A DNA stretch of 64,000 bases from an uncultured Acetatifactor sp. (GCA_947625475.1 CANQOL010000004.1:49814-113813); one strand, 5' to 3'. Shown: positions 18,848 to 27,107, counted from the first letter of the stretch. A program made the numbers and translations. Notes: a model not told the origin generated them from the letters alone.

Positions 18848-19425
18848 GCTTCCACCTCTTTTTCTGAATTTTCAGCCAGCCAGACGAACCCCTGCACCGC
18901 CATCCGGTAGCTCTGTGAGACCTCCACCGGGAAATGCCGGAAGCACCCCGCCGCCTCCTGGGAGAGAAAGCCGTGCATGATACTGCGCAGCACCCTCTGC
19001 AGGTGCATCTTCTGCAGTTCGGTCAGAGTATAACCGTCCAGAACCGTCATGATGGGCTCCACAATGTCCCCGGCGGCTGTAAGGAGCGCATCGTTTTTTA
19101 TCATGGGCAGGGACATAATCACCTGATAGATTTCCGGCCTCTCCCTGCCGAACCGGTGATAGGCTTCGGCTAAGGCCTCGATGGCCTGCGCCCGCTCTTT
19201 CCCGGCAATGGCGTCCAGCTGGGCCCTTTTCAGCTCTGAGATGGCATAATAACCGATTTCCGTGTAGAGCTCATCCATATTTTTGATGTGATTATAGAGG
19301 GATGCCGCCCTGACATGGAGCCTGTTTGCCAGCTCCCGCAGAGAAAAGCGCTGCAGTCCCTCCGATTCGATCAATTCTATGGCGGCCCGGACGACGCCCG
19401 CCCGCGTTAAACCCTGTCGAGCCAT
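18844..19425 (-). CDS. TetR family transcriptional regulator
   Basis: 193-residue one-component regulator. The N-terminal helix-turn-helix is clear (LTRAGVVRAAIELIESEG, then FSLRELANRLHVRAASLYNH), followed by an all-helical ligand-binding part. GGGGG stands just upstream of the ATG. It is first gene of a two-gene operon with the MATE exporter. A near-consensus promoter and a perfect 6-1-6 palindrome right after the -10 lie upstream, so autorepression relieved by an exported compound is the likely logic. Confidence 0.93.
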   Translation of the reverse strand: MARQGLTRAGVVRAAIELIESEGLQRFSLRELANRLHVRAASLYNHIKNMDELYTEIGYYAISELKRAQLDAIAGKERAQAIEALAEAYHRFGRERPEIYQVIMSLPMIKNDALLTAAGDIVEPIMTVLDGYTLTELQKMHLQRVLRSIMHGFLSQEAAGCFRHFPVEVSQSYRMAVQGFVWLAENSEKEVEA

Positions 19426-19467
19426 ATAAACCCCCTTTCCGGAACGTTTAACAATCCCTCCGAAAAA

Positions 19468-19512
19468 CTAACAGTGTTAGTATATTGTAGCGGACTGCCG
19501 CCGGGCTGTCAA
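19468..19512 (-). promoter_or_regulatory. tetR-MATE promoter with overlapping operator
   Basis: Minus strand: TTGACA (19507-19512), 17-bp spacer, TACAAT (19484-19489), then the palindrome CTAACA-C-TGTTAG at 19468-19480, exactly where transcription should start. Arms are perfect 6-mers. A TetR dimer bound here would block RNA polymerase. Confidence 0.8.
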
Positions 19513-19572
19513 GAGGGGAGCGGGGCGCTGCCCCTTGCAAACCTGTGAGGGATAGGCTATGATAGGGTTGTT

Positions 19573-19620
19573 TAGGATGTGCTGACTTTCACCCGAGAAT
19601 TTGTGTGGGAGCGTGAAATG
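19573..19620 (+). repeat. Degenerate 5' fragment of the dispersed structured element
   Basis: GGATGTGCTGACTTTCAC-CC-GAGAATTTGTGTGGGAGCG matches the first half of the element seen in full at 29885-30015 and 44213-44343. The left arm of stem 1 and everything after the stem-2 loop are lost, so it cannot fold like the others. No plus-strand gene follows it. The rest of the 19481-19774 gap shows nothing I can name. Confidence 0.55.
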
Positions 19621-19774
19621 GAAAAGGTTTTGTACGCCGTAGACGAGCTGACCGGGGCGGTGGCAATCATGCGGCCCTCCAAAAGTGTCTCCGACCTGGA
19701 TGATTGAATCGGCCGCACCATCCTCGCCATGAGAAGCTGTGAGGCGGAATACAGTAAGATTGTTTGAATCTAAT

Positions 19775-21067
19775 CTACAGAAGCTCCTTCGTTTTTCCCG
19801 CAAGGTACAGCGGAATATTGGTGATCCGTCCGTCCTTTCGGTATCCGCGCTTCGAAAAGCGAATCGCGTGCTGGGGCTGATGGTCGGATACATATTTCTT
19901 GAAGGACGGCGCGGATTTATCTTCGCCGCCCTTTGCCTCGACGGGGATGATTTCGGTTCCGTACTGTAAAACAAAATCAAGCTCGCTGTTTTTGTCAGAG
20001 TAGTAGCGCGGCTCAACGTCAAACTGCCCGCGAAGCTGCTGCAAAACGTAGTTTTCGGTCAGCTGTCCCTTGAATTGATAATCGCTTTTCAGAAGGATCG
20101 CGCTGTTGTCGATTCCCGCCATGTGCTTAAGAAGACCCGTGTCAAAGACGAAAAGCTTGAAAGTGTCAAGTTTATCGAACGCAGACAGCGGATGTTCTAT
20201 TTTGGAGACATTGTAGACGCGGCTCAGCATTCCGGCAGAAACGAGCCATTCTATGGCTTCCTCAAAGTCACGCGCTCTGCCGCCCTGCTTGACAGCGCCG
20301 TACATAAATTTCTCGTTCGGTTTGGCAAGCTGTGAGACAATACTTCGGAAAACCATCAAAATCCGTCCGCTGTTTACGCTTCCGTTATGCTTTGAAAAGT
20401 CATTTTCATAGACCTCGATCAGCTCGCGCTGAATCTGTAAAATTCTTGCCGGGTCACGGTATTTGACCCAAGAGGCGACGCATTCCGGCATGCCGCCGAT
20501 TATGAGATAACTGTTGTACGCTTCCAGCAGCCGGTTATGGAAGAGTTCTTCAATCGTCTGCTCCTTCACAATACTCGCGTAATAGGCGTACAGCGGCGGA
20601 TCGACAGCGGCAAGGAACTCGTTGAAGGTAAGCGGATAGAGATCCAGCAGATTCACCATCCCCACGGGATAGGATTTCGGCTTTGCCAAAAGCGTCCCAA
20701 GAAGGCTCCCCGCGGCGACAACATGATACCCGTTCGCCTTTTCCTTGAAGTATTTCAGGGAGTTCAGCGCTTCCGGGCACTCTTGAATCTCGTCGAAGAT
20801 AACGAGCGTTTCACCCGGCAGAATCTTCTCTCCGGCAATCATGGACAGAAGCTCTATAATGCGCTGGGGATTCTTGTTTGCCTCAAAGATGGATTTCAGC
20901 TCGTCTTCCTCGTCAAAGTTGAAGTAGACAGAGCTGTCATAACAGGTTTGCCCAAACTCCTTCATGAGCCAGGTCTTTCCAACCTGCCGCGCTCCCCGCA
21001 GGACAAGCGGCTTGCGTTCCCTGTCCGTCTTCCATTTTATCAGGTCCGCCATGGCGTTTCGTTTCAT
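19775..21067 (-). CDS. AAA_14/DUF4143 ATP-binding protein
   Basis: P-loop ATPase of ~430 residues with the architecture of the AAA_14 plus DUF4143 family, common in accessory regions of gut bacteria. Visible: Walker A VLRGARQVGKTWL, Walker B TLVIFDEIQECPEAL, sensor YHVVAAGSLLG and the DUF4143 end with ELDFVLQYGTEIIPVEAKG. That last segment resembles a nuclease-like core, and whether it is active is unknown. The ATG at 21067 has GGGAG 8 nt ahead; an in-frame GTG at 21076 has no usable spacing. Three 12-bp repeats lie upstream. GC content is lower than in the flanking core genes, suggesting transfer. Confidence 0.88.
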   Translation of the reverse strand: MKRNAMADLIKWKTDRERKPLVLRGARQVGKTWLMKEFGQTCYDSSVYFNFDEEDELKSIFEANKNPQRIIELLSMIAGEKILPGETLVIFDEIQECPEALNSLKYFKEKANGYHVVAAGSLLGTLLAKPKSYPVGMVNLLDLYPLTFNEFLAAVDPPLYAYYASIVKEQTIEELFHNRLLEAYNSYLIIGGMPECVASWVKYRDPARILQIQRELIEVYENDFSKHNGSVNSGRILMVFRSIVSQLAKPNEKFMYGAVKQGGRARDFEEAIEWLVSAGMLSRVYNVSKIEHPLSAFDKLDTFKLFVFDTGLLKHMAGIDNSAILLKSDYQFKGQLTENYVLQQLRGQFDVEPRYYSDKNSELDFVLQYGTEIIPVEAKGGEDKSAPSFKKYVSDHQPQHAIRFSKRGYRKDGRITNIPLYLAGKTKELL

Positions 21068-21105
21068 CCAATTCACTCCCCGTGTTTCTGTTACATACAG
21101 GATAA

Positions 21106-21182
21106 CACATTTTTCTGAGTTTTACCAGCCATGTTACGCACATTTTTCTGGAAATTTTCTGCAAAATAAACACATTTTTCTG
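21106..21182. repeat. Three 12-bp repeats spaced 32-33 bp upstream of the DUF4143 gene
   Basis: CACATTTTTCTG occurs at 21106, 21139 and 21171 (minus strand CAGAAAAATGTG), start-to-start distances 33 and 32 bp, about three helical turns, so all lie on one DNA face. They begin ~38 bp upstream of the DUF4143 start. Such phased boxes usually bind a regulator. The stretch 21118-21202 is repeated approximately at 22205-22275. Confidence 0.65.
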
Positions 21183-21462
21183 AAAGACCAGCCAGCCCTC
21201 GGGATTTCCAGAACGACGTCTCCTGCTAGAACAGGATGCAGGCCTACATTAGACTTTCCGCTTGCATTTGCGCCATATATAGCGGCCGTTGGCAAAATCT
21301 TTTCTGCACCTACTTGAATTACCCGGTCTGAATATTCCGTAATTTTAGTCGCAGAGAGATCAAAACATCATTGCCGTAATGTGATTGATGAAACGGAGAA
21401 AATATTAACGTTTTTAGTGGGGTTATTTTTATGCTTTCTATGACGCAGAATAACACATAGAA

Positions 21463-21496
21463 AAGGGGATGGAGACAGTAACTTCTCCATCCCCTT
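21463..21496 (-). terminator. Rho-independent terminator of the nitroreductase gene
   Basis: A perfect 13-bp stem (AAGGGGATGGAGA with its complement) encloses an 8-nt loop, 14 bases after the nitroreductase stop, followed on the minus strand by TTCTATG. Stem strength is high but the T-run is short. Confidence 0.75.
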
Positions 21497-21509
21497 GAAT
21501 TTCAATCCC

Positions 21510-22040
21510 TCACAGATAAGTCACATTCTTCTCCGCACTGTAGTCATGGGGCTCCTTGGTGACAGCCTTGCGGCCCAGCGCGACGGCGATCTCATACTCG
21601 TAGCCCTCCGGGAATTTCAGGGCCTTCGCATAATAATCCTTTTTCTCTCCGTACAAGGCGTCTTTGACGCAGCCGATGATCAGGCTGCCCAGGCCAAGGC
21701 CTTCCGCCGCCAGGGCGATATTCTCCGCTGCGATGCCCGCATCCAGCTTGCTCCAATAGAAAGATGCATCCCCGCTCAAAAACAGGACCACGGGAGCCTC
21801 ATAATAGAAATTGTGCGGCAGATCGGCGAGGCCCCGTCCCTGGTTCTTGTCCGCCTCCAGCTCCGCCAGAATAGGGTTGTCGCCCTCCACCACGGTAATG
21901 TGGATCTCCTGGCGGTTGGCCGCCGTAGGAGCCTGAAGTCCCGCCTGAATCAGAATATTCAGTTCCTCTTTTGTCAGCTTCTCCTGGGTGTAACCCCGGG
22001 TGGAGCTTCTTTTTGCAATCGCCTGCAATACTTCGCTCAT
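21510..22040 (-). CDS. Nitroreductase family protein
   Basis: 176-residue FMN-dependent nitroreductase-fold oxidoreductase, probably NAD(P)H-using and cytoplasmic. The N-terminal RSSTRGYTQEKLTKEEL and QAPTAANRQE segments are the usual FMN-phosphate contacts; LAAEGLGLGSLIIGCV is the conserved dimer/FMN segment. AGGAGG lies 10 nt before the ATG. It is a single gene with its own terminator and a promoter at 22162-22190 that carries a dyad. The natural substrate is unknown. Confidence 0.92.
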   Translation of the reverse strand: MSEVLQAIAKRSSTRGYTQEKLTKEELNILIQAGLQAPTAANRQEIHITVVEGDNPILAELEADKNQGRGLADLPHNFYYEAPVVLFLSGDASFYWSKLDAGIAAENIALAAEGLGLGSLIIGCVKDALYGEKKDYYAKALKFPEGYEYEIAVALGRKAVTKEPHDYSAEKNVTYL

Positions 22041-22161
22041 TTTGTCATGTCCTCCTTCTTCTTTTTTCTATGATTTAAGGCGGCGGAATGCACTGCTATG
22101 TCCGCACCGTATTCGATGGGGCGCACCAGATAAGGGGTGGCGAAGGTGGTTCGTTTCATAC

Positions 22162-22190
22162 ATCATACCACGGTCTTGCTATAGTTTCAA
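22162..22190 (-). promoter_or_regulatory. Nitroreductase promoter with operator-like dyad
   Basis: Minus strand TTGAAA (22185-22190), 17 bp, TATGAT (22162-22167). The -35 box lies inside the dyad TATAG-N7-CTATA at 22180-22196, a likely repressor or activator site. No dedicated regulator gene is adjacent, unless the XRE protein at 22351 serves. Confidence 0.7.
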
Positions 22191-22204
22191 GCTATAACGG
22201 AATG

Positions 22205-22275
22205 GTGCACATTTTTCCAAAAATTTTCCGCTGAATAATCACATTTTTCTGAAAACCCAGCCAGCCCTCGGGAAC
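22205..22275. repeat. Second copy of the repeat found upstream of the DUF4143 gene
   Basis: Two CACATTTTT boxes (22208 and 22240, 32 bp apart) are followed by CCAGCCAGCCCTCGGGA, matching the order at 21139-21205 with roughly four-fifths identity by eye. The two copies bracket the nitroreductase gene as direct repeats ~1.07 kb apart. Confidence 0.6.
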
Positions 22276-22321
22276 GGGATCTTTCACCCATAAAGTTCCA
22301 CCTGTTGGAAAAAGGCGCATC

Positions 22322-22368
22322 AAAAAAGGATAGAGATAATCGTGATCGGATTATTCTTTATCCTTTTC
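22322..22368 (-). terminator. Hairpin terminator at the end of the XRE gene
   Basis: GGATAGAGATAATC and GATTATTCTTTATCC form an imperfect ~14-bp stem around GTGATCG. On the minus strand it is followed by TTTTTTGATG. The XRE stop codon lies in the upstream arm. Confidence 0.6.
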
Positions 22369-22578
22369 TTTTTCATCGGGTGTAAATTCTGCTATGTCAT
22401 CAAGCGTGAAGCCGTGACCCAAGATATTCAGTATCATATTCAGCGTATGCGTTGTGACGGACTGATTGGTTTTGAGCCGCTGTATCTGCGACCTGCTTAT
22501 GCCATAGTTGGTGTATAAGTTGTATTGACTTATCCCATTTTCCTTTAAGGTTCGGAACAGTTTATCAAATTTAATCAT
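22351..22578 (-). CDS. Small XRE/Cro-type helix-turn-helix regulator
   Basis: 75-residue protein consisting almost wholly of a Cro/C1-type domain: FRTLKENGISQYNLYTNYGIS then RSQIQRLKTNQSVTTHTLNMILNIL, with an acidic tail. No ribosome binding site stronger than GGAG is seen. It is divergent from a near-consensus promoter at 22601-22629, 23 bp away, so it may regulate that promoter. This type is common in mobile or defence islands, and the target here is inferred from position only. Confidence 0.85.
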   Translation of the reverse strand: MIKFDKLFRTLKENGISQYNLYTNYGISRSQIQRLKTNQSVTTHTLNMILNILGHGFTLDDIAEFTPDEKEKDKE

Positions 22579-22600
22579 ACCACAAACTCCTAAATTGCTC

Positions 22601-22629
22601 TTGATTTATTCTTATTCTGCTCCTATAAT
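22601..22629 (+). promoter_or_regulatory. Strong promoter divergent from the XRE gene
   Basis: TTGATT (22601-22606), 17-bp spacer, TATAAT (22624-22629). A CCGAT-N10-ATCGG dyad follows at 22638-22657, in the early transcribed region, and could be the XRE operator. It would drive the small ORF at 22686 and the membrane/Sel1 gene at 22854. Confidence 0.75.
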
Positions 22630-22685
22630 GGAGATTACCGATAGTTACCAAAATCGGAGATTGCAATAGGAGGGAATATCCGTCT

Positions 22686-22802
22686 GTGCGTGATGTCGAT
22701 CTTGTATTTTGGCAGTATAAGCAAGGGGTTGTCATGGATGACAAAGAAGCAGATCAAGGACCTGTTCACTGGATGCTTTCTATGAGGCTTGACTTTTCGT
22801 AA
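22686..22802 (+). CDS. Possible 38-residue small protein with GTG start
   Basis: AGGAGGG at 22668-22674 stands 11 nt before a GTG that opens a 38-codon frame beginning VRDVDLVFWQYKQGVVMDD and ending in TAA at 22800. Codon use looks protein-like, and it lies directly downstream of the 22601 promoter. It could be a genuine small protein, or a remnant of a longer gene lost by deletion. I recognise no family. Confidence 0.35.
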   Translation: MRDVDLVFWQYKQGVVMDDKEADQGPVHWMLSMRLDFS

Positions 22803-22853
22803 CCGGAGTTTTATGGTAGTAAGGCATTCTAATTAACCGCAGGAGGATATTTT

Positions 22854-23417
22854 ATGGCGCAGAATAACACATCAAACAGCGTCTGCTTAAAAAGAACACG
22901 AAAAAAGCTCATCAATCTCTTATGGGCCGCTCTTTTCCTCTTTGTGGCTCTGGCGCTGCTGGCCTATTCTGCCTCCTGTTGGACATCCGGCCGATCACAT
23001 TGGGAGATCAAAGATTGGGCTGTGGCCATTTTGAGCACAGTTCTTGGACTGACCGCTCTGGCAGCAGGGCTGTATGAATCGGTCACCTCAATCAGAGATG
23101 CGTTCTTTCCATCCAAGAGCAGACTGGCCAAGTCCATCCGCTCCCAGCTTCCCTACCCGGAAGAGGCCCCGCCGGTGAAAAAGATGTTCGCCATGGTTGA
23201 CAAGGACATCATGGAAAATGGTGTATGGTTCGACCGGGTGGCCGTAGGCAGGGAGTGGATCTTGGGCGACGATGCTGCCTATATCCCCAGAATTCGGGCA
23301 GTATTCGGCCGGGACGAAATACAGCGCCGCAGGGGATGGGGACGCCAGCTGTGTGTTGGCCCGATGCTTCTGGGGCGGGCAGTACATTTGGGCCGGGCAC
23401 AGGTTCCCGGTGAATGA
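22854..23417 (+). CDS. Membrane protein, N-terminal part of a gene that appears fused out of frame to a Sel1 gene
   Basis: AGGAGG lies 8 nt before the ATG. Two hydrophobic helices (about residues 22-42 and 58-80) are followed by a soluble region with WFDRVAVGREWILGDDAAYI and RIRAVFGRDEI, which reads as true protein. After that the frame becomes QRRRGWGRQ..., which looks like an out-of-frame reading of the Sel1 gene. Around 23315-23335 coding sense switches to another frame. This suggests a deletion or frameshift joining two genes, or breaking one membrane-anchored Sel1 protein. As written the product is 187 residues with a meaningless tail. Confidence 0.6.
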   Translation: MAQNNTSNSVCLKRTRKKLINLLWAALFLFVALALLAYSASCWTSGRSHWEIKDWAVAILSTVLGLTALAAGLYESVTSIRDAFFPSKSRLAKSIRSQLPYPEEAPPVKKMFAMVDKDIMENGVWFDRVAVGREWILGDDAAYIPRIRAVFGRDEIQRRRGWGRQLCVGPMLLGRAVHLGRAQVPGE

Positions 23418-24474
23418 GAAGCGGGGCGACAGCCTCATGCGCCTGTCTGTCAAGCAGGGCAGCGCCTTGGGGGTGCTCTGCGCCCTGCGGTCAGGGCTGT
23501 TGACCCCGACGCTTGAGAAGAATATGCCGTTTGCAAGCCTGGAGGATGCCTTCAACGCGGTGTTGGAGAAGGCGGAGGCAGGGGACGCCTTCTGCCAGTA
23601 CACCGTGGGCAACATGTACTTCTGGTGGGATTTTGTCCGCGTCTTTGGCAAAGGCCGGGACGCTTTCCCCAGCCAGGAAGTTTACAACGAGTATCTCAAA
23701 GAGAACATACTCAAATGTGAACCTTGGTTTAAGCGTGCCTTTGAAGGTGGCATGTGGCTGGCGGGAAACAACCTGCGAAACTTCTACTTAGAGGGCGAGA
23801 AGAATCTGATTCCGGCCCGCCCGGAGCTGGCAGAAGGAATTTTCGGGCGCGGCGCAGAGCTGGGTTACCCGGTCCACCAGCGTTTTCTGGCCGAACATCT
23901 GGATAAGGCCGGCGATCATGAGGGGGCCTTTAAGTGGTATAAAGCCTCCGCCGAAGGGGGCGAGGTGAGCGCCCGGTTCCATGTGGCCAAGAGCTGCGAG
24001 CTGGGGCAGGGCACGGAAAAGGATATCCAGAAAGCCGTGGAGTGGTACGAGAAGTTTCTTGAGGACGGCATGAACACGGCCGGCTGCAACCGTCTCGGGC
24101 GCATTCTATACGAGGGGACCGGCGGGGTGGAACCGGACTACGGCAGGGCTTTCCAGCTTCTGCTCTATGCCTGGAATGATGACAATACCTGGGGAGCGGA
24201 CTGCCTGGGCCAAATGCTATACTACGGGCGCGGCACTGAGCAGGACTATGTGAAGGCCAGACAGGTCCTGGAAAAGGCAGACCGTACCAAACGGGAGGTT
24301 CAATACTGCCTGGGCTGTATCTATGCCGAGGGCCTGGGCACAGCGGAAGATATTCCAAAGGGGGTGGCCCTGCTCCAAAATGCCGGCAGCTACGCCCCGG
24401 CGAAGGAAGAGCTTTTGAAATTCAAGAAGACGCTTTTCGGCAAATGGGTGCGGAGAAAATCACCCAAATCGTAA
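23272..24474 (+). pseudogene. Sel1/TPR-repeat protein lacking a proper start (downstream part of the disrupted gene)
   Basis: From about 23330 the frame encodes a run of Sel1-like repeats of ~36 residues. Cores include GDAFCQYTVGNMYF, GEVSARFHVAKSCELGQGTE, MNTAGCNRLGRILYEGTGG, WGADCLGQMLYYGRGTEQDY and EVQYCLGCIYAEGLGTAEDI. Sel1 repeats form solenoids that bind proteins. No good ribosome binding site precedes any in-frame Met before 23456, and the first residues of the open frame are an antisense-like reading of the upstream gene. The likely parent was one protein with N-terminal membrane helices, or two genes fused by deletion. Programmed frameshifting is possible but I see no classic slippery site. 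Confidence 0.65.
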
Positions 24475-24501
24475 TTCAAATGAAAGCCACACAGGGATGA
24501 A

Positions 24502-24525
24502 ACGGCGCGGTCTAAACCGCGCCGT
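24502..24525. terminator. GC-rich hairpin between convergent Sel1 and GH130 genes
   Basis: Perfect 10-bp stem ACGGCGCGGT/ACCGCGCCGT with a CTAA loop, between two gene ends. It has only a weak T-tract on either strand, so it may act as a bidirectional terminator or a 3'-stabilising hairpin. Confidence 0.6.
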
Positions 24526-24546
24526 CCCGTTGAAAATACATAGTAT

Positions 24547-25512
24547 CTACACCGAATTCTCCTTCACATAGGCGATCAGCTCGTCCAGCTGGGCGAAGGC
24601 GAGGGCAACCACCGTGTCGGCGGCTCCGTAATAGATGGCCAGACGGCCGGTGGAGGCGTCGCAGAGGGTGGAGCAGGGGAAGATTACGTTGGGCACATCC
24701 CCCACGCACTCATAAGTCTGTGTGGGGTGAAGGATGTAGGGCTTGCAGCGGTACTTCACCTCCCAGGGCTTTTCCAGATCCAGCATGGCCGCGCCCATGC
24801 TGTAGATCATGCCGTTGCAGGTGGTAGCCACCCCGTGATAGATCAAAAGCCACCCCTCCTTTGTCTCGATGGGAATGGGCCCGGGCCCGATCTTGGTCCA
24901 GGACCAGCCGCCGCCGGCTCCCATCACAAAGCGGTGATAGCCCCAGTGCTCCAGATCCGGGCTCTGGCTGAGGAAAATATCCCCAAAGGGGGTGTGCCCC
25001 TGGTCAGAGGGCCGGGAGAGCATACAGTATTTGCCGCCGATCTTTCTGGGGAAGAGCACGCCGTTGCGGTTGCAGGGCAGGAAGGCGTTCTCCAGCTGAT
25101 AGAAGGTCTCAAAATCCTCCGAGTACGCCACTCCGATGGTGGGGCCGTGGTATGCGTTGCACCAGGTCACATAATATTTTCCCTCCATCAGGCACACTCT
25201 GGGATCGTAGCCGCAGGCGGGGCCGATGGGTCTGCCCTCCTTGTCATGCAGTGTGAGGGGCTGGGGCTCTAAGTCCCAGTCAATGCCGTTCCCGCTCCGG
25301 CCCAGATACAGGTTGGACTGCATCTGCCGGTTGTCGCAGCGGAACACTCCCACAAATCTGCCGTCCTTTGCGATGACGGCGCTGTTGAAGATGCTGTTGG
25401 CCCCCGGGATCTGATCCCGGCGGATGATCGGATTGCTCTGATATCTCCAGACCACATCCGTACATCCCGCCGGCCTCTCCTGCCAGGGGATAGCTGATGT
25501 CTGACGATTCAT
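24547..25512 (-). CDS. GH130 family glycoside phosphorylase
   Basis: 321-residue protein of the five-bladed beta-propeller GH130 family, which phosphorolyses beta-mannosides with inversion. Visible: SNPIIRRDQIPGANSIFNSA at the N terminus, CGYDPRVCLMEGKYYVTWCN with the catalytic Asp in YDPR, and IGPGPIPIETKEGWLLIYHG, a phosphate/substrate-site region. GDVPNVIFPCSTLCD and IYYGAADTVVALA complete the propeller. AGGAGG stands 7 nt before the ATG. It is a single leftward gene, and no sugar transporter is adjacent. The exact disaccharide cannot be told; GH130 members act on mannosyl-glucose, mannosyl-GlcNAc or mannooligosaccharides. Confidence 0.93.
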   Translation of the reverse strand: MNRQTSAIPWQERPAGCTDVVWRYQSNPIIRRDQIPGANSIFNSAVIAKDGRFVGVFRCDNRQMQSNLYLGRSGNGIDWDLEPQPLTLHDKEGRPIGPACGYDPRVCLMEGKYYVTWCNAYHGPTIGVAYSEDFETFYQLENAFLPCNRNGVLFPRKIGGKYCMLSRPSDQGHTPFGDIFLSQSPDLEHWGYHRFVMGAGGGWSWTKIGPGPIPIETKEGWLLIYHGVATTCNGMIYSMGAAMLDLEKPWEVKYRCKPYILHPTQTYECVGDVPNVIFPCSTLCDASTGRLAIYYGAADTVVALAFAQLDELIAYVKENSV

Positions 25513-25562
25513 GATCGTTCCTCCTTATTGATTCATATTTTTAGCGGTTCCCCGCTGAAGGA

Positions 25563-27107
25563 TCAGAAATGGAACAAGGTGCTCAAAATTCCCCGTCCCA
25601 GGCTGGCGCCCACATTGCCGCCCAGCTTTTTCCCGAAGCTCCCTCCGATGGTCTTTCCGATCTCATTCCCCAGCTCCCGTCCGATGGTGCCTCCGGCGCT
25701 GCGGGCCACGTTCTTGGCCACCGTGCCGGTCTGTTTTTTGCGGGCAGCGGCCTGCTTTTCGGCCGCCTTCCGGTCAGCCTCCTCCTGGGCGGCCTTCTGG
25801 GCCTGGGCAGCCTCCGCCGAGGATTTGCGCTGGAGGAATTCAAAGGCGGAATCCCGATCAAAGCTCTCCACATACTTGGCATAGAGGCGGCTCCCCCGGA
25901 TTTCCTGGGCCCGGATCTCATCCTCCAGAGCGCCCATCCGGCTCTGAGGGGGCAGGACGGTGCATTTTTTCACCACAGTGGGCACTCCCTTTTCATCCAG
26001 CACGGAGATCAGGGCCTCCCCGATCCCAAGGCTGATCAGGGTCTCGTAGGTATCGAAATCCGGATTCTCCCGGAAGGACTGGGCCGCTGCCTTGGCCGCC
26101 TTCTGCTCGGTGGGCGTGTAGGCGTGCAGGGCGTGCTGCACCTTATTGCCCAGCTGGGCCAGCACCCCGTCGGGGATATCTCTGGGGCTCTGGGTGATAA
26201 AATAGATGCCCACTCCCTTGGAGCGGATGAGCTTTACCACCTGCTCGATCTTGGCCAGCAGGGCCTTGGAGGCGCCGTTGAAGAGCAGATGGGCCTCGTC
26301 GAAGAAAAACACCATCTTGGGCTTGTCCAGATCCCCCGCCTCAGGCAGAGTCTCAAAGAGCTCGGACATCATCCACAGCAGGAAGGTGGCGTACATGGTG
26401 GGATTGTTGATGAGCTTCTGGCAGTCCAGCACATGGATCATGCCCTTTCCCTCGTACCCCTGGCCGAACCAGTCCGCGATATCCAGGGCCGGCTCGCCGA
26501 AAAACAGATCGCCCCCCTCGCTCTCCAGGGCAATGACGGACCGGATGATGGCCGCCAGGCTCTGCTTGGAGATATTTCCGTAGCTTAAAGAATACTCCTT
26601 GGCGTTCTCCCCCACATACTGGAGCATGGCCCGCAGATCCTTGGTGTCGATCAGCAGCAGGTTCTCGTCGTCCGCGATTTTAAAGACCACCGTCAGCACG
26701 TCGGTCTGGGTGGCGTTCAGATCCATGATCCGGGACAGGAGGAGCGGTCCCATCTCGGAGACGGTGGTCCGAAGGGGCAGCCCCATCTCCCCGTATACGT
26801 CCCAGTAGGTGGTGGGATAGGAGCTGAAGTCAAAGCCCATCCCGTCGAGCCCCATATCGCGGATCCGGCTCTCCACGCTCTGGCTGCTCTCCCCGGGCAT
26901 GCACATACCCGCCAGATCTCCCTTCACATCCGCCAAAAACACCGGCACGCCGCAGTCGCTGAAGGACTCCGCCAGCACCTTTAAGGTAACGGTCTTGCCG
27001 GTGCCGGTGGCCCCGGCGATCATGCCGTGGCGGTTGGCCATGCCGGGATAGATGTACACATTCTCTCCCTGTGCGTTTCCCACCAGAATTTTTTGATCCT
27101 GATACAT
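25563..27107 (-). CDS. HerA-like DUF853 P-loop ATPase
   Basis: ~514-residue ATPase of the HerA/FtsK superfamily (DUF853). Walker A GATGTGKTVTLK is near the N terminus, Walker B MVFFFDEAHLLF sits near the middle, and YFITQSPRDIPDGVLAQLGN is the sensor/Arg-finger region. The C-terminal ~90 residues are a coiled Ala/Lys/Glu helix (AQKAAQEEADRKAAEKQ) ending in Gly-rich turns. The ATG at 27107 (GGGAGG 7 nt upstream) is preferred over a Met 13 codons earlier. Function in this family is poorly known; DNA-translocating activity is plausible. A possible promoter, TTGCGT-17-TACATT, lies upstream. Confidence 0.9.
   Translation of the reverse strand: MYQDQKILVGNAQGENVYIYPGMANRHGMIAGATGTGKTVTLKVLAESFSDCGVPVFLADVKGDLAGMCMPGESSQSVESRIRDMGLDGMGFDFSSYPTTYWDVYGEMGLPLRTTVSEMGPLLLSRIMDLNATQTDVLTVVFKIADDENLLLIDTKDLRAMLQYVGENAKEYSLSYGNISKQSLAAIIRSVIALESEGGDLFFGEPALDIADWFGQGYEGKGMIHVLDCQKLINNPTMYATFLLWMMSELFETLPEAGDLDKPKMVFFFDEAHLLFNGASKALLAKIEQVVKLIRSKGVGIYFITQSPRDIPDGVLAQLGNKVQHALHAYTPTEQKAAKAAAQSFRENPDFDTYETLISLGIGEALISVLDEKGVPTVVKKCTVLPPQSRMGALEDEIRAQEIRGSRLYAKYVESFDRDSAFEFLQRKSSAEAAQAQKAAQEEADRKAAEKQAAARKKQTGTVAKNVARSAGGTIGRELGNEIGKTIGGSFGKKLGGNVGASLGRGILSTLFHF

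Noticed and set aside
21067..21076. GTG at 21076 as start of the DUF4143 gene
   Set aside because: The GGGGA site touches the GTG with no spacer, whereas the ATG at 21067 has an 8-nt spacing.
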